Source: Ficedula albicollis (taxonomy: Eukaryota; Chordata; Aves; Passeriformes; Muscicapidae). Taken from it: a stretch of DNA of 64,000 nt. The notes under the pieces were generated by a model. That model saw only the letters and a list, made by a program, of their open reading frames with translations, had not been told where the DNA came from and ran no database searches. A program made the position numbers and the translations under genes. How positions within the stretch are numbered: position 1 is the stretch's first letter; each line of letters begins with the position of its first letter. Shown here one piece after another: positions 39,581 to 53,034 of the stretch. Where the stretch lies: assembly GCF_000247815.1 (NCBI RefSeq), contig NC_021674.1:13777562-13841561 (forward strand). Direction: 5' to 3'.

Positions 39581-40716
39581 CGGAGTATCATGTGAAGATT
39601 GTTAGGAGTGTTCATTAAAATGTATTCATGATGGAAAAGGTAAGAAGGGCTTGTGGGAATGGAGAACCTTTAATAGGAGAGTAAAAATGCTTTCTCTGTT
39701 TCACATAGCAAAGCAAGACCTGAGGAGCAGCATGAGTGGGAGAAATAACAATTATTTAAGGAAAATTATATCTCAAACCCTGATGGACAGCCTGCAGCTG
39801 GAGGAGTACAGGGGGGAAAAAAGAGGTGAATTCTGACAGAATACTGATCAATTTTATCTGGTCCTTCCAAATTTTTAACAGCAAATTGACCATTTTATAG
39901 CTTGTCTTAAATTAACATTTGCTACCTGATTTGATAATTTTGATTAGTTGGTTTTTTTTGTTGTTTTGGGTTTTTTTTTACTCATCACTTCTACAGTTTC
40001 TTGTGATGTTTGAAACCAACACAGTAAATAGCACCAAGACCACCCCATCTCCTACAAAGACTGTCAAATACCCTTTTCCCCTCTAAGTTCAGCTCTTAAA
40101 ACCCCAAAGAAGAGAACTATTCTCCATTGTTTTTTTTTTTCATTATTTCGGAGTATCATGTGAAGATTGTTAGGAGTGTTCATTAAAATGTATTCATGAT
40201 GGAAAAGGTAAGAAGGGCTTGTGGGAATGGAGAACCTTTAATAGGAGAGTAAAAATACTTTCTCTGTTTCACATAGCAAAGCAAGACCTGAGGAGCAGCA
40301 TGAGTGGGAGAAATAACAATTATTTAAGGAAAATTATATCTCAAACCCTGATGGACAGCCTGCAGCTGGAGGAGTACAGGGGGGAAAAAAGAGGTGAATT
40401 CTGACAGAATACTGATGAATTTTATCTGGTCCTTCCAAATTTTTAACAGCAAATTGACCATTTTATAGCTTGTCTTAAATTAACATTTGCTACCTGATTT
40501 GATAATTTTGATTAGTTGGTTTTTTTTGTTGTTTTGGGTTTTTTTTTACTCATCACTTCTACAGTTTCTTGTGATGTTTGAAACCAACACAGTAAATAGC
40601 ACCAAGACCACCCCATCTCCTACAAAGACTGTCAAATACCCTTTTCCCCTCTAAGTTCAGCTCTTAAAACCCCAAAGAAGAGAACTATTCTCCATTGTTT
40701 TTTTTTTTTTATTATT
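39581..40716. repeat. Tandem duplication, 568-bp unit, two copies
   Basis: Copy one is 39581-40148 and copy two is 40149-40716; both start CGGAGTATCATGTGAAG. Reading both in full I find three substitutions: G39689 against A40257, C39849 against G40417, and C40141 against T40709. There are no indels, even through several T runs. The unit has no gene; an identical-length 61-codon open frame appears in each copy (39651-39836 and 40219-40404) and differs by one residue. Roughly 0.5% divergence is within the range of allelic differences, so the pair could be two haplotypes joined in assembly or a recent real duplication. Confidence 0.97.
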
Positions 40717-43700
40717 TTATTCTTCTTCTTTAGAAAGTATTTATGCTAAAAAAAAATGTGAGAGAAAAAAAGGGATTATGGCCCTATTTTAAACATTTCT
40801 GCATTTTTTCCTTAGAAATTACGTTTGTAGCACTCTTCCTCCTCTTGGTATTATAAAATTTAGACAGCCACAGGAGGGCTCCAGGGAAATTGGACATTTT
40901 TCATGGAGCTGCTAAACACAAAAGGAACCAGCATTCAGTGAAGGAAGTCCCAGGAGTGGTATTGTCATAGTCTTTTCCTTGTGCGTCTTCCTTTTCTGAA
41001 TGTAACTAGTTTGTATATCCTTCCTAGAGTTTCTACAACCCCCTCCTTTCTCTGAACAGTGATGATAACATACCCCATGACAGCTTGCTTAACTTATTAA
41101 AGGGAGAGAGTTTGCAGAAAATTCACCATCATTTGGCAGGGAGGAGTGGGGATTTAGGAAGAAGAAAATCTGGCAAAAGAGATAAATTGAATCAGTCTGG
41201 GAAGCAGGGGCATTCCAGACTGGTTTCATTGTGTTCCTTGTGTGTTATTGGGCCAGCTTAGGGAAACTGAGAAGTGCTTTGGAGAACAGTGTGTCTGAGG
41301 TAAGGTTCAGCTGAAGGTTATCAGTGCATCACTGCAGACAAGGTTTGGGTGGAATAAGACAAATCTCTCTGGTTTCACACTGACTAGTAAAGACTGTGGT
41401 TGATGACCAGCCCAGTGCTGTCTCTGTCAATATTGACAGTGTTCTGAATGATCACTTTCTTAGGATGTTTTCTTTCTTATTAGAAGTATTTTTTAATTCT
41501 AGAATATTTACTCAAGACTGAATGCTGTGAAATATTTAGATAATCAAATAATCTGAAGCAAGTTGTGTCACTGACTAATCCAGATGTTCTGTGTCAATGA
41601 TATTTACCAGTTACTAGCTCAGACTATATTCTCTTTTTCTCTTTTAATCTTATGCTCTCTGAAGCCGTTTTTTTTACTGTTTTTTCATCTTTGTCACTAC
41701 TACTAGCTTACAATTCACAAATCCTCTTTTAAATGATGGAATACTGATGAGCAACTAATACATCAAAGACTGCTGATGTACAATTTTTTTCTGTAATTTC
41801 TACTATGCCAGTGGCAAATGTGGTGAATCAACTGTTTTATCCATCTTCCTCTTTAATATCAAGCATATTGAATTTTATAGACTAACTGAAATAAAAATAA
41901 ATGACAAGGAAAACCACTTTATGTTGCTGAAAATGTGTACTGAGTGGATTTCAGAACTTTGTGATAATTCATAACTTCTTGTGCAGAACAGTAAAGCATT
42001 GACATTGCAGCTGAAAAAGGAATGATTTCAATTATATTCAAAAATCACACTGAATCCAAGTTATATAAATGCAACAGCAATTCTTGTGGACTTCACAATT
42101 ATGCAAAAACCCCTGGTATTCAGGGCTTGGTTTTCTTTTTTTTTTTTTATCTCATGCAGAGAGAGCTGAATAATTCACGGTATAATTTAAGGAGAATTTC
42201 AACTTTTGCATGAAATATATACAATATTGTCAATATGTCTGTATAGGTTTTTACTTCTGTGAAGGCCACATACAGAAAATAAATCGAGTTGACTATATAC
42301 CAGTATTGGATCAGGCATCTCATGTTCTTCATGAAATAAGTTGCCCTTTCATGTTCTAATTATATACATTTTAACTAAATTCACCTCCTGAAATATTTTC
42401 CTTAAAAAGAGGTTTCCAGATGAGGTGTTCACACATCAGTTGCTTCACACACAGAGTTTACAGTTCAATAGCTCTGAAAACAATGACAGTGAAATTGCAT
42501 TAGTGGACTTTTTTTCTTTGTAAGTGTTTAAAGTTCAGTGAGACAACTTAAACAGGGTGTTTCTGTAATATGAATGTTATGGATCCATACTGTAACAAAA
42601 GAACTGCTGTCAAGGTACCTTTAATGTATTGATAAGCCATCAAGTGCTCTGATGTTTGAGCATCTATTCATGAGCAAGGCTCAGTTATTCCAGCAAAATC
42701 TGGCCAGCCCAGACCTTCTCAATCACACCTTTTTTTTTTCCTCTCCTCCTTTCATACTTTAAAATAAAGTATCTCACACTGGAAGAAGATTGAAAAAATG
42801 AGTGCTCAAACATGTCCATTGGAAATATTTCCACTGAGCAAAAAAAGGGAGCTAAACCATTTGGATTTGGAGTGCCACCAATATTGTGATTTTACTGATA
42901 CACAAGCTCTGGCCACTAATTTTCCACTCCTCAAGGTGAGGGTTAACATGACATTAAAATAATAGAGTTGTCTTTTCAGATGACATTTGTGTTGTTTTGT
43001 TTTTCTTCATAGTGTTTGTATTCCAGTCATCACTATCTTCTTCCTGGGCAAAGTTTCCTTCCACAGATCTTAAGCTTTTCTGTGAGATGGGATCCTCTAG
43101 CTGCTCAGCAGAATAGCCTTTCTGGACACTGGTGAGCTAAAACCAAGTGTTACTCCTCTTTTAAGACCAAACCAAAATATTGGTTAGGCCTCCCCTTTTT
43201 GTTTTGTAACACCAGCAGAATGGTTGGCTTTTTCCCAGAAAAAAGTCAAATATTTCAGTGCACATGTTGTGCATGTGCAGAAAGCCCAGAGCTATGTCCA
43301 GAACTTGAAGAACCTCTCAAAAACAAGCATGGCCTTGAGTTCCTGTTGTCTTTCTGCCAGACCTGGTGGTTTTGGATAGAGTTTCATGAAAATTCAGTGT
43401 GCCCAAAACAAAATGCAGTGGCTGTACTTCAAGTCACTTAGGCTGCTGGTACTGTGAAAAGATGTTGGTGTGAGCGAGGCAGATTGTTGTCAGAAATATT
43501 TTTTAAAAAATCATCTGCTGCTGAGTTTAGATTATTTAGCTTATTATTTAGGTCTTAGATTATTAAAGACCCTTGCAGGTGGTACAGGTGAGAGGATCAG
43601 TGAGAACACTTTTGAGTGCTGCACAGCAGTGCTCTCTTCTAAAGATATCTAATAATACATTAAGACATTTCATTGTCTTTAAGCATAGTTGGTAATATAT

Positions 43701-45753
43701 ACATTGCATCTTGTTTTTCTACTTTCTAAAAAGATAGGAATAATGTGGCTGTCACAATAGGATATTTCTCAGCAAGAAAACTAATCTTCTGGGTAGCCAA
43801 ACTCTCTCAGCAGCTTGAGAGATATACAAGGCCACTTTTGAGTAAAAAATTTTTTGTCCTTGCATGTGTACAGGTATTGTGTTGAGTGAAGTGTTTGAAA
43901 ACCAATGCAGATCTTTGTAGCAGGAAGAGTTGAGATTTGTGGAAGATTATGGCTACAACAGAAAAAAGTCTCTTTTTTTAACCCCTTTATAATTGGTGCA
44001 ACAATGGAACAGTGAGGAAATACAAGCAAATAAGCAATAATTTGAATCATGCAGGAGGGTTACAAATTAAAAAAGAGAGGAAGAAGCAGAGGGAGAGATG
44101 GCTGTTATTTTTTTACTCAAACAAGCAGATAAAGCCCTTTCCTTCCCTTAAAGGTAGTCTTTCTTCTGCAAGAATATTGCTGGACAGCAACATAGGGAAG
44201 AGAAGGGGAAAGAGTATTTTTCCTGTTATATCCTATTCTTGGTTTTTTCTGCCCTGCTGAAGCGATCTATTTTTGTAAACAAAACCCCAAATAGATACAG
44301 TCTCCAAGACAGATCAGGGCCTCCAGGTCCCCTCCGAAGCAAGCACCTCTAAATTAAACCCTGGATGTCTGGAACACCTGCCAACACTGACAGTGGAGCT
44401 CAGTCCTTAGGAAAGCAACTTGCAGAGACCAAAAATAAGGTCACTGCAGAGCTGACCACTTACTGTAAATTGGGTAATTATTGACAGAAATATTAATCCT
44501 AGCTCTCTAGTTGAAAATGAGATTATTGTGAGATTTAGTTTGTACCCTAAATAAGACATCTGTGTGTTTCTAGCTGCTTGTCATAAACTGACCTGCAGGA
44601 CTATTAACTGAAGAAAAATCTTTTTACTCAACCAAGTAAGAAAATAGCAATAGCTGAAAATGTAAGTGCTATTGTTCTTTTTAGGGTAATGGGTTTGTGT
44701 TTGTGTGTGTGAGCACAAATACACCTGACAGTGATACTGGTTATTGAGGGTAACATGAAGTGTGGGTTTAAAGACAGTTCTGTTGGTATTGAAAACATTT
44801 CACATTTTCTCTCTATTGATACTAGATGACATACTGTTTGCACTATCCCCATTTTTGAGACTCTCTCGTTAAAGGAAGTAGGAATTAGATAATTGGGCAT
44901 CTTTGAACATCAGAAACAGCTCATAAGAAATTTATACCACCACATTTCCCAGGGTCTCTCTTGCCAGCATTAACATAAGTTTAAAATAAATAAAGCAAGC
45001 CTGTAATATTATAGCCTATAGCTCCTGATAGCTGGTACCTGTGCTAATGTGATAATTGCTGGGCTCAAATTACCTTGTCTCTAAGAACCAGCTAAAAGAT
45101 TGTCTCATCTTAATATTTCTGAAAGCAAGTGAGTTATGTTTTTAAAGCTTTGTATTGAGAAATACCTTTACCCCACTACAGGACAATATCTTCACTCCCA
45201 TTTTCACACATCTGGGCTGAATTTTTGTATAGATGGTGTATTACAGCTATTATGTATAAATTACAGTGTACAGAGCTGGTTATACTTGTTTCTGTAACAC
45301 AGGCATCACTGGTGCACGCTGGTTTTTATGGCATGTTACTGTTTTGAATGAATTGAGATTATCTTCTGTGAAAGGTCAGCAATTTCAATGTCTTTCTCAT
45401 GACAGGAGCTAGACAGTATTATCAGTTGTAATTTTCGGCTCATAAAGTAAACTGCTGCACAACATCACGTGCTCCTGTGGGTTCCAGCATAGGTAGCTGA
45501 GTGTTATTCATTTGTTAAATTATCCTTAGGTGTAGTGTGAGCATTTTCATCTGAAAGCTTCTGACTCACAGAGCACATGTGCACTTGTTTGACTGGGGAT
45601 GCTGGCAGAGAAGGCTGCTCAGCTTTCTCAGGACCAAGCACTGGAACTGCCTCTAAGGTTGTAATCTGGGGTGTCTTGGAAGCACCTCATGCCTTATTCT
45701 TGGCTGAGTAGTTCCTACTGGATGTTTTTGTGTGTTTTCCTCTGATTTGGGTT
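40717..45753. other. Unique non-coding DNA
   Basis: AT-rich sequence with no gene, RNA or repeat family recognised. Short open frames only (up to 90 codons). A 14-T run lies near 42136 and a short GT-rich stretch near 44697-44711. Confidence 0.65.
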
Positions 45754-45845
45754 GGGTTGTGGGGTTTTTTTTCAGTTATCATCTGCTGAGACATTCATTG
45801 GGTTGTGGGTTTTTTTTTTCAGTTATCATCTGCTGAGACATTCAC
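45754..45845. repeat. Tandem duplication, 46-bp unit, two copies
   Basis: The unit begins GGGTTGTGGG at 45754 and 45800, passes through a T run and ends TGCTGAGACATTCA. The copies differ mainly at the G/T run boundary and in the last bases. Confidence 0.88.
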
Positions 45846-48829
45846 TTTATTTTCCATATATGCAGTCATTCAATATTTGTCTCAGGATTAGAGTCTTGAA
45901 ACTGGGTGCCATAATAAAGCACCCAGGCCAAAGGTGCTTCCTTGGAACAGAAGAAAGATATTGATAAGGAAGCCAAAGTCCTTCTCTATGTACTGTATAA
46001 AACTCCAGCTTGGGCATTTGGCTCTGTCTGCCAATATGCAATCTGGTGAAGGCTGTCATAAATCCAAAACAAGGATTTTACACAGAATGAATCAAAAGAT
46101 ACAGTGCACACACCTTGGGACACAAGAATAAGAATTCTGTCACTTCCTGTGTAAACAGCAATGTGCCCAAAATGCAGTAGGGCATTTGGAGAGTGTCTGT
46201 AAGAAAACTGTCAAATGAGGAGATAGATGAAGCAAACTTCTATTGCATTTACTAAGCTCTAGCTGAGTACTGTGATTGCTCATAAATGAGCTTTAATATT
46301 CCCCCTTTCTCAGCTGCAAATGACAATCCCTGTTTTATTCCTCGGCAGTTCATGGAAAGCCAAAACTCTTTAAGCTGCCAACATGTGCAGAGTGTTGGCT
46401 TTTGAGTGACCTCTTGAACTGCAGGCCTGGATCCACAGCCATGTGGGTTTATGATGCTGACATTTGTGTTCATTGTCAGGGGGGAAAAAAAGATAAGAGG
46501 GAAATGAATGTCCAGAGAGCAGAGTGCCATAGTGGGATCAAATGCAAGAAATAATGCGTGGGCAGGTTTGTAAAAGAGATATTTGCTGTGGCTTTTGTAG
46601 TAAACAGTGTTCTTCTCCAGCCCTAATGAAGTCCACAGACCAGCAAGTAAAGGGCACATCATCAATGTTAATTTACTTGAATCTCCCAGCAGAGGACCAA
46701 TATGAAATATTAATCCCTGTGAGGGAGAAATTACTGATGTGACCTTCGACCATGTCAGAAGTGTGCCCACATGTAGGACTCCTCTGGTGGTTTGCTGACA
46801 GCTTGGAGTACAGGCGGTACAGCCCCTACAGCTGTGAAGTCACTCTGCATCTTCATCTGAGAAGCTCTTTCCTTCTTTTTTTCCTTCCACAATGGCGTTG
46901 TTGCTAGGGGTTTTTTCAGCTTCTCAATGGCAGCTGCTGAGGCAGAGAGGATGGAGACCACGAGCTACATCTTGAACTAGGCAAGTTCAGAAGTTTGCTT
47001 CAAATGTGATTTGTACAAATGAAGACTTGGAGAGAAAGGAAAAACAAAGAAAGGCTGCTGATGTGCAGGTGGGATGCAGTGACAAAGTCCAGCAGAAGGA
47101 CAAGTGGGGAAAGTGGCACAAAAGGAACAAATGTAATATTTAGCAACAATCGTTTGCCTGCTCAGGGTGCCATGTGATTTATATGACTAACCAAGTCAGC
47201 AAGCAGTGAGTGTTGATAATTAATGGTATGCCGATGATTTATGGATCAAGGACTACTTTCTCTAAGCATAGCTTCATAATTCTAAATAATAAATAAACTA
47301 AAAATTTATTCATTTTGGAAGCAGCTCGTCATCAGCAAAAGCAAAGAGAATTCTTCTTGTTGTAATTTGATGTATATTCTTTTCTCAGGTGTATTTAGTT
47401 GCTTACACACTATCCTAGCAGGGGGAAGAAGAAATTGTGCATGTGATAGTGAAAATAACATTTTTATTGTTCTGTCTGAATGCTTAAAAATTTATTAAAT
47501 CCTTCATCTGTTTTAATGTGGCTATGGGTGTACCCCTAACTACTGATATCCTGGCAGGTTTCCAGAACATGGGCTTTTAATCTGAGAAAGAAGTAGGAGA
47601 AAAATCCTGTCACGTTTTATGCATATTCCCTGGTCAGAGCAGGTGCAATTGGATGCTGACTGCGCAGCTAATACCAGCACACTTCAGCATGCCCCAGAAA
47701 CCTGAGTCAAAGCTCAGGGAGGAGAAAAAACCCAAAACATAACAGATGCTACCATCATTGTCCTTTTAATCACTGCCAAATTTGCTACCTGTGGGCTTCA
47801 CTTGTACTGTGGGCTCTATGAATTAGTGTGACTAGAGACTTGAAGATAAAAGCTTTCATAAATTGTAGATAACCAGGGAAATGGCAGTAGCTGCTTTTTG
47901 CCTCACCATCACCTGAACCCTTCTGCAAGCCTGTCACTCTAGGAGGGCAGAGTCTATTGAGCACTGCTGTTATTTGTACAGTTCTTGATACAATGAAACT
48001 TTAACCCTGAATGAGATTTCTAAGAGTGACTAAATATTGTATAATAAATAATACAAAGGCTTAAAATATGCAAATTCATGCTGCTACAGCACATGCCTTC
48101 ATATTACTCCAGAGAATTAGGAGAGGGCAATGTGGTGGGAGTAGAGGCATAGTTCATTCAGAAGTTGCCCAAACAAGAAAGTTTTTCTTTTTTTAATATT
48201 ATCATTATTCTCTATGAGATTTTCTTTGTTATTTCTTGTCATTCTCTCACAGTGTTGCTGCATGTAGGAGGTCCACTTGTCCAGTCTGCTGTCTACCTGC
48301 GCTTCTCCAGGTAGCACAGACAGTGGTCAAGCTGCACCTTCCTTCCCATCACCTGTGGGTATTTTGGCACATTGAAAAGTGGTTGTTTTACTGTGATTCA
48401 TCTGCAACAGACACTAAAAATATTTCAGGATTTATATCGCTTTAGTGGTGACATTATGCCAGCACTGTCACCTAGGTAATGGAACTAATTGCCATAGCAA
48501 CAAGGCTTTATAATTCAGCACCCCCAACATTTTTGACATATGGGAGAAACTAAAGATTTGAAGTAGGACACAAATGAAACGTATCTGATTGGGGTAAGTC
48601 ACATTAATAGTCATGAACAGGAGTCTTCTGTGCGGAGTAAATCAAATCAGAGTAAACGATACATCTTTTAGAGGCCCATTTACTTCAAACTAAATTGTTT
48701 AATGTAAAAAAATTTCTTCCTCTGGGGAAAATTATCAGCATTTAATTAAGACAAGCAGATAATAAACCTGATTGTTTAAGTGTTATTGTACACCCCCTGG
48801 GTATTGCTCCCTTCCTAGGCATTGTATGA
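45846..48829. other. Unique non-coding DNA
   Basis: No gene recognised. The longest open frame (172 codons, minus, 46252-46770) has no domain or conserved motif I know and sits in unremarkable sequence. The segment around 47270-47420 is AT-rich and non-repetitive. Confidence 0.6.
48489..48501. promoter_or_regulatory. RFX-type X-box-like motif
   Basis: TTGCCATAGCAAC closely resembles the near-palindromic X-box bound by RFX transcription factors (two GTTGCC-like half sites in inverted orientation). It lies in AT-rich unique DNA. A related palindrome TTGCTATAGCAA lies at 10850-10861. Motif match only; binding is not shown. Confidence 0.35.
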
Positions 48830-48958
48830 GACTAAGGAAATGACAAAGTACTTCTAAATGTCTCACTTCAGGGTTAGTCATGTACCTTGCTTTATAAGAC
48901 TAAGGAAATGACAAAGTACTTCTAAAAGTCTCACTTCAGGGTTAGTCATGTACCTTGC
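48830..48958. repeat. Direct duplication, 68-bp period, two copies
   Basis: About 61 bp starting GACTAAGGAAATGACAAAG occurs at 48830-48890 and 48898-48958, separated by the 7-bp TTTATAA. One mismatch is visible (AAATGTC against AAAAGTC). Confidence 0.93.
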
Positions 48959-49254
48959 CAAACCGTGGTGGCAGTGAGAGTGCTGGAACTGGTGGCAAAG
49001 TCCCCTGAGCCATGCCCTGGGGAGCTCCTATTTGCTTGCCTATATTCAAGGCTCTGTCTCAGCCTTTTTTTGGGATGGGCATAACCTCCACATACACCTG
49101 GCAGAGCCTAATCCAGCCAGGATTAGGCACAAAATTAGAACACAGCTACTGTGAAATTTTCCCTCGTTCAAGTCAGTGCAACTTTTTCTGTAGAATCAGT
49201 AGCCAGAAGACATTTTTCACCTTTTGATGGAGAAAGTGGTTGGAAATGCCACTC

Positions 49255-49562
49255 TTTAGACCCCACCTAGAGCACCACACCCAAACTGGGGACTGCCAGG
49301 CATCAGTGAACTGGAGAAATCTTAGGGGAGGTGACCAATATGGTTAGGGCAGGACCATTTGCCTTGTAAAGGTGGCAAACTCTGCAAGAGGCTACCAAGA
49401 GGGATCAGAGTGACCCCATCACTGGAGGCTTTCAAGCTCTAATTGGTCAAAGCCCTGAGCAACCTGTTCAGAATTCAGTGTTGATTCTGCTTTGAGCAAG
49501 AGTTTAGGCTAAAGGTGTTCCAGCTCTCTTCCAGCTGCAGTTATTCTGTGGCTTTGTGATTT
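49255..49562 (+). mobile_element. CR1 LINE 3' relic, internally deleted
   Basis: The 5' part (about 49258-49375) follows the CR1 ORF2 end 'gaccccacctggagcac...' with strong decay. The 3' part (about 49415-49562) matches the CR1 3' end: ATCACTGGAGGCTTTCAAG, then a CCCTGAGCAACCTGTTC block, then a tail ending in TTATTCTGTGGCTTTGTGAT, a decayed form of the octamer repeat. The region between them is shorter than in a full element, so it is internally deleted. Confidence 0.85.
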
Positions 49563-52359
49563 TACCAGAAGATACAATTTCTCTTTATTCCTCCTAATCT
49601 TCCTACCTCTATCTTATCTCAAAAAAGCTGCATCCCTATGGTATCCTGTGAAGCAACAACAACAAAGATATTGGAGAGTTTCTTCTCTATAACAAAGGGG
49701 AGTGTATCATAGTTAGGTAAAAATTAGCTAATCACTGAATATAGTCTTTAATTTAGTGTATGTTATACTTGCCTGTACTGAGGTAAGTGTTACCATTTCA
49801 ATCAACACAACTATTTTGGTTCAGGCAGAAGCGGTGAACAAATTCCCAGATAAAGAACAGTGACTCACTCACTTTCTGCCTCCAACATAAATATTAGCTG
49901 CTCTCCAGTAAGTATAACTCATCTGTGCTTAGAAATGCATTGCTCTGTTGATAAAATGCTCCTTCTTCCAATTATTTACCCATATTTTACAGGCTCAGCA
50001 TTAGCTTAAGCTTTTCACTCTGATGGAATTAGACACAATAATTACTTTTAGCATATTGTCTGATTGTTTTCCCTATCGAGAGTTCAGGTTTGCACTCCCA
50101 CCTTTAGTCTCAAACCCTTTCTAATAAAAGAAGAGAATTTGGGTAATTATGCTTGAAGGTCAAAATAATCTTGACAATTACTTTTCATTCTAATTGAGAT
50201 TGTAAAGCACTAAGAATTTCTCTCTCCATCTTGTAAGTTTTTCTCATCATCACCCTTCCAGGCACACTTAGAAATAGATGCTTTGTGGTTTATGTTCTAT
50301 AACCTCAGCAGCTTTGGGGTCTTGAAAGCCAATTTTAAAGGCTCAGAAAAATCACAGCAAAACAGCTGCTTGGTTTTATGAAATATAAATGGTATCATTG
50401 AAAATGCACAGATGGCTTCTTGGTGATGCATTTCACAAACATGCTTAGATGTTGTTCAAAATATGAATTTGAATAAATCTGTGATTAATAATTTTCTAGT
50501 TGGTGACAGCAGCCATTGGGGTGAGAGGAAGTAGTCAGATACCATAGGCTTATTTTCATTTTTTTCCTCTTTTTTTTGCATTTGTTGTGATTAAAATCAC
50601 TTTCTAGGTAGCTTTTAATTAAAATTCAGTCTCAGGCATGGTTTTACTTTGGCTTTGAACAGTGTGGAAACATGGGATGGAGGATTACTACTGCTAGAAA
50701 CAAGAATGTAGATGCATTGCAGCTTGAACCGCTGCATTCTTTGTACGAAGAGAGTCTGTATGGGTTTTATCTTGTTGCAGTGTGCTACACTCATATGAAA
50801 AGAATAGAAAGGAAGAGATGTTACCCCACTCACAACATGTGCAGAATAATTTTGAGTCATGGGCATTTGAATGAAAAATACCCAGTATTTTTTAATATGC
50901 TTGAACAATAATTGCCTTAAGTGGTGGGGAAAAGAACCTTTATTGAGTGCTGGTAGGGATTTCTTCTGTGATTTAAACAGTCTCTGAAAGGAGGTTGTTT
51001 ATTTTGGCTACACTGCATGTCAAGAATGGTTTGAAAGAAGTAATCGAATCCTTTTCCTTGCATACAGATCATTCATTATATAGTTATCAATAACTGCCTA
51101 ATAAAACTAGTGCAAAATAAATCATGCTTTCTTAACTGCTTGGTAAACGCTGGACAACACTTCAAGGCAGTTCTCAATACAGGAGCGCTTTACAAAGGCA
51201 ATCTATACTCTAAGCACCCATTACTGTTACCAATTCATTAAAATGTTGAGTTAATGTATTCAGGCTTCTTCATTGGAAAGTGAAAACCAGTAAAAAACCA
51301 ACAAAGATGCATGTGTCTGATTAAAACACGCCAGAAGTAAATAATAGAGTGTTATTCAATTCATAGCAGAAGTAATGGATTTTGGATAGCAAGACGCATC
51401 CATTTGAAAAACGATGGACATGTCAAAATTAAGTATGCCAAAGGCAAAAAGTACAAACTTCGAAAATGGATGATAAGTTCAAGAACCGTGCCTGAAATTT
51501 TGAGGCTCAAATAAGTCTTGTTTCTTTAAAAAAACAAACTTAAACTGATTGGCAATCACATTTTATTTAATTAAAATGTGCAATGTTTAGTGAAATGTTC
51601 ACAGGATTTTTCAGCACATACCTTGTATCTTTAAAACTTAGAACAATTGGAGGCATGTATTGGAAGTGAGGCAGTACTGACAGGAAAGCACATGTGCTTA
51701 AAATACTTTGTATTAATTAGAAGTATTCAACTTGGCACTGAGGCTTCAGGCATGTTTGGGATAGATCTTATTGAAAATACCAGGTAATTACTAAAATTCA
51801 GTGCTTCTAAACATTCAGACCTAGCAATCTCAGTGTAGGCATCTGAAATCAATGAATGAAAACTCTGTATGGAAGTGTTGGTCCTGAAAACCAATACAGA
51901 AACCCTTATTCACCTAATCATGTTTTAGCTGTAGTAAAACCTGGACGTAAAACTTTCAGTGCGTTAGCTGAGTAAATCTACTTGATAAATGAAGTGCATG
52001 GGGTCTGTCCTGTTCCTTTGCAGCAATGAGGATGTGATAACTTGCATCTGAGTATCATGAGTAGGTCTGACTTTTTGCTCATTGGAGAGCTGCATTTATC
52101 AGGCCGATCCACGGCAGCTTCAGCCAGTGCTGTGGAGTTGAGAGTTTTTGCTGTCCTTTTCATGGGTAGCAGTGGAGTTTGCTTCTCACAGCGTGATTTT
52201 CCATGACTTAATCAAGGGAGAGCTCTGGGATCCAAATCTAACTTATTTGTCTGCTGCCTCACCATCACCTCTTCCCCTTGCAATCACAGAGAGGAGGGTA
52301 AAGGAAGTGCAGTGGAATCTACTGGAACAGAGTTTCATCTGCATGAGAGGGCTACATCT
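49563..52359. other. Unique non-coding DNA
   Basis: AT-rich, no gene recognised. The stretch about 51120-51600 is non-repetitive, contains isolated CpGs and many TAAT/AATTA words, and has conserved-non-coding-element texture; this is an impression only. Confidence 0.6.
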
Positions 52360-52457
52360 CTGTCTAGCTGTGGCACTGAGGGCCATGGTTTAGGACATGG
52401 TCAATGTTAGATTGGCAGCTGGACTTGGTAATCGTAAAGTTATTTTCCAAACCAAAC
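52360..52457 (+). mobile_element. CR1 LINE 3' UTR relic
   Basis: A short stretch with the avian CR1 3' UTR pattern: TGTGGCACTGAGGGCCATGG, then ATGGTCAATGTT, then GGCAGCTGGACTTGGTAATC and a TTATTTTCCAAACC block. In CR1 these are the 'gtggcactgagggacatgg', 'ggttggacttgatgatctt' and 'ggtcttttccaacc' segments. The terminal octamers are absent and the 5' side fades into unrecognised DNA. Confidence 0.7.
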
Positions 52458-53034
52458 CGAGTGGAAGTCAGGAATTCAAGCAATCCATCTCCTTAGAGCC
52501 AGACCCAGTCACAGCCATGCCTGTGACTCAGAGTAGGTGTTTAACCCAGCCTGGGGGGAGTTTTGATGGACTGGGGACAATTCAGAGGTGCCAGGTGTTG
52601 CTTGGCATGTCCTAGTTGGTCAAACATGTCCCAGTGGCTGGTTCATCCATTGCCAAGCACATTCAGCTTGTATGGAGGTGAAAGAACATGTAGAGGCCTG
52701 CTAAAGCAAAGGGGTTAATGTAGCAGGAAGAAAACTGTGGTACACTTAAAATCTGATGAAGGGATTACAATGGATGGGTAAAGAAAAGGATGTTGGTGTG
52801 TATTGCTGGAGGAAGAAGTTATGGAAATATGACAGAACTTCCATCAGGGGAAAGGAGCTGCACACGTGGGGCATCTACTGGGCAGTGAGGGAAGGAGTCT
52901 GGAGCAAGAAAGTAAAACAGAGGAAAAGTGGTTTTTATCTTTTCTGGGTAAGTTGGAGTTTTAAATGGATGACTTATCTGAATCTGTTACTAAAGATCTC
53001 CTGAGATGAAACTTCTAAAAATTCCATAGACAGT
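52458..53034. other. Unique non-coding DNA
   Basis: No gene or repeat family recognised. A purine-rich run of open frame (82 codons, plus, 52756-53004) has no recognisable motif. Confidence 0.6.

Noticed and set aside
39651..40404. Duplicated 61-codon open frame as a small tandem gene family
   Set aside because: The frames exist only because the 568-bp unit is duplicated; there is no start context, motif or signal suggesting coding.
46252..46770. 172-codon minus-strand open frame
   Set aside because: No known domain or conserved motif, no splice or promoter context; consistent with chance.
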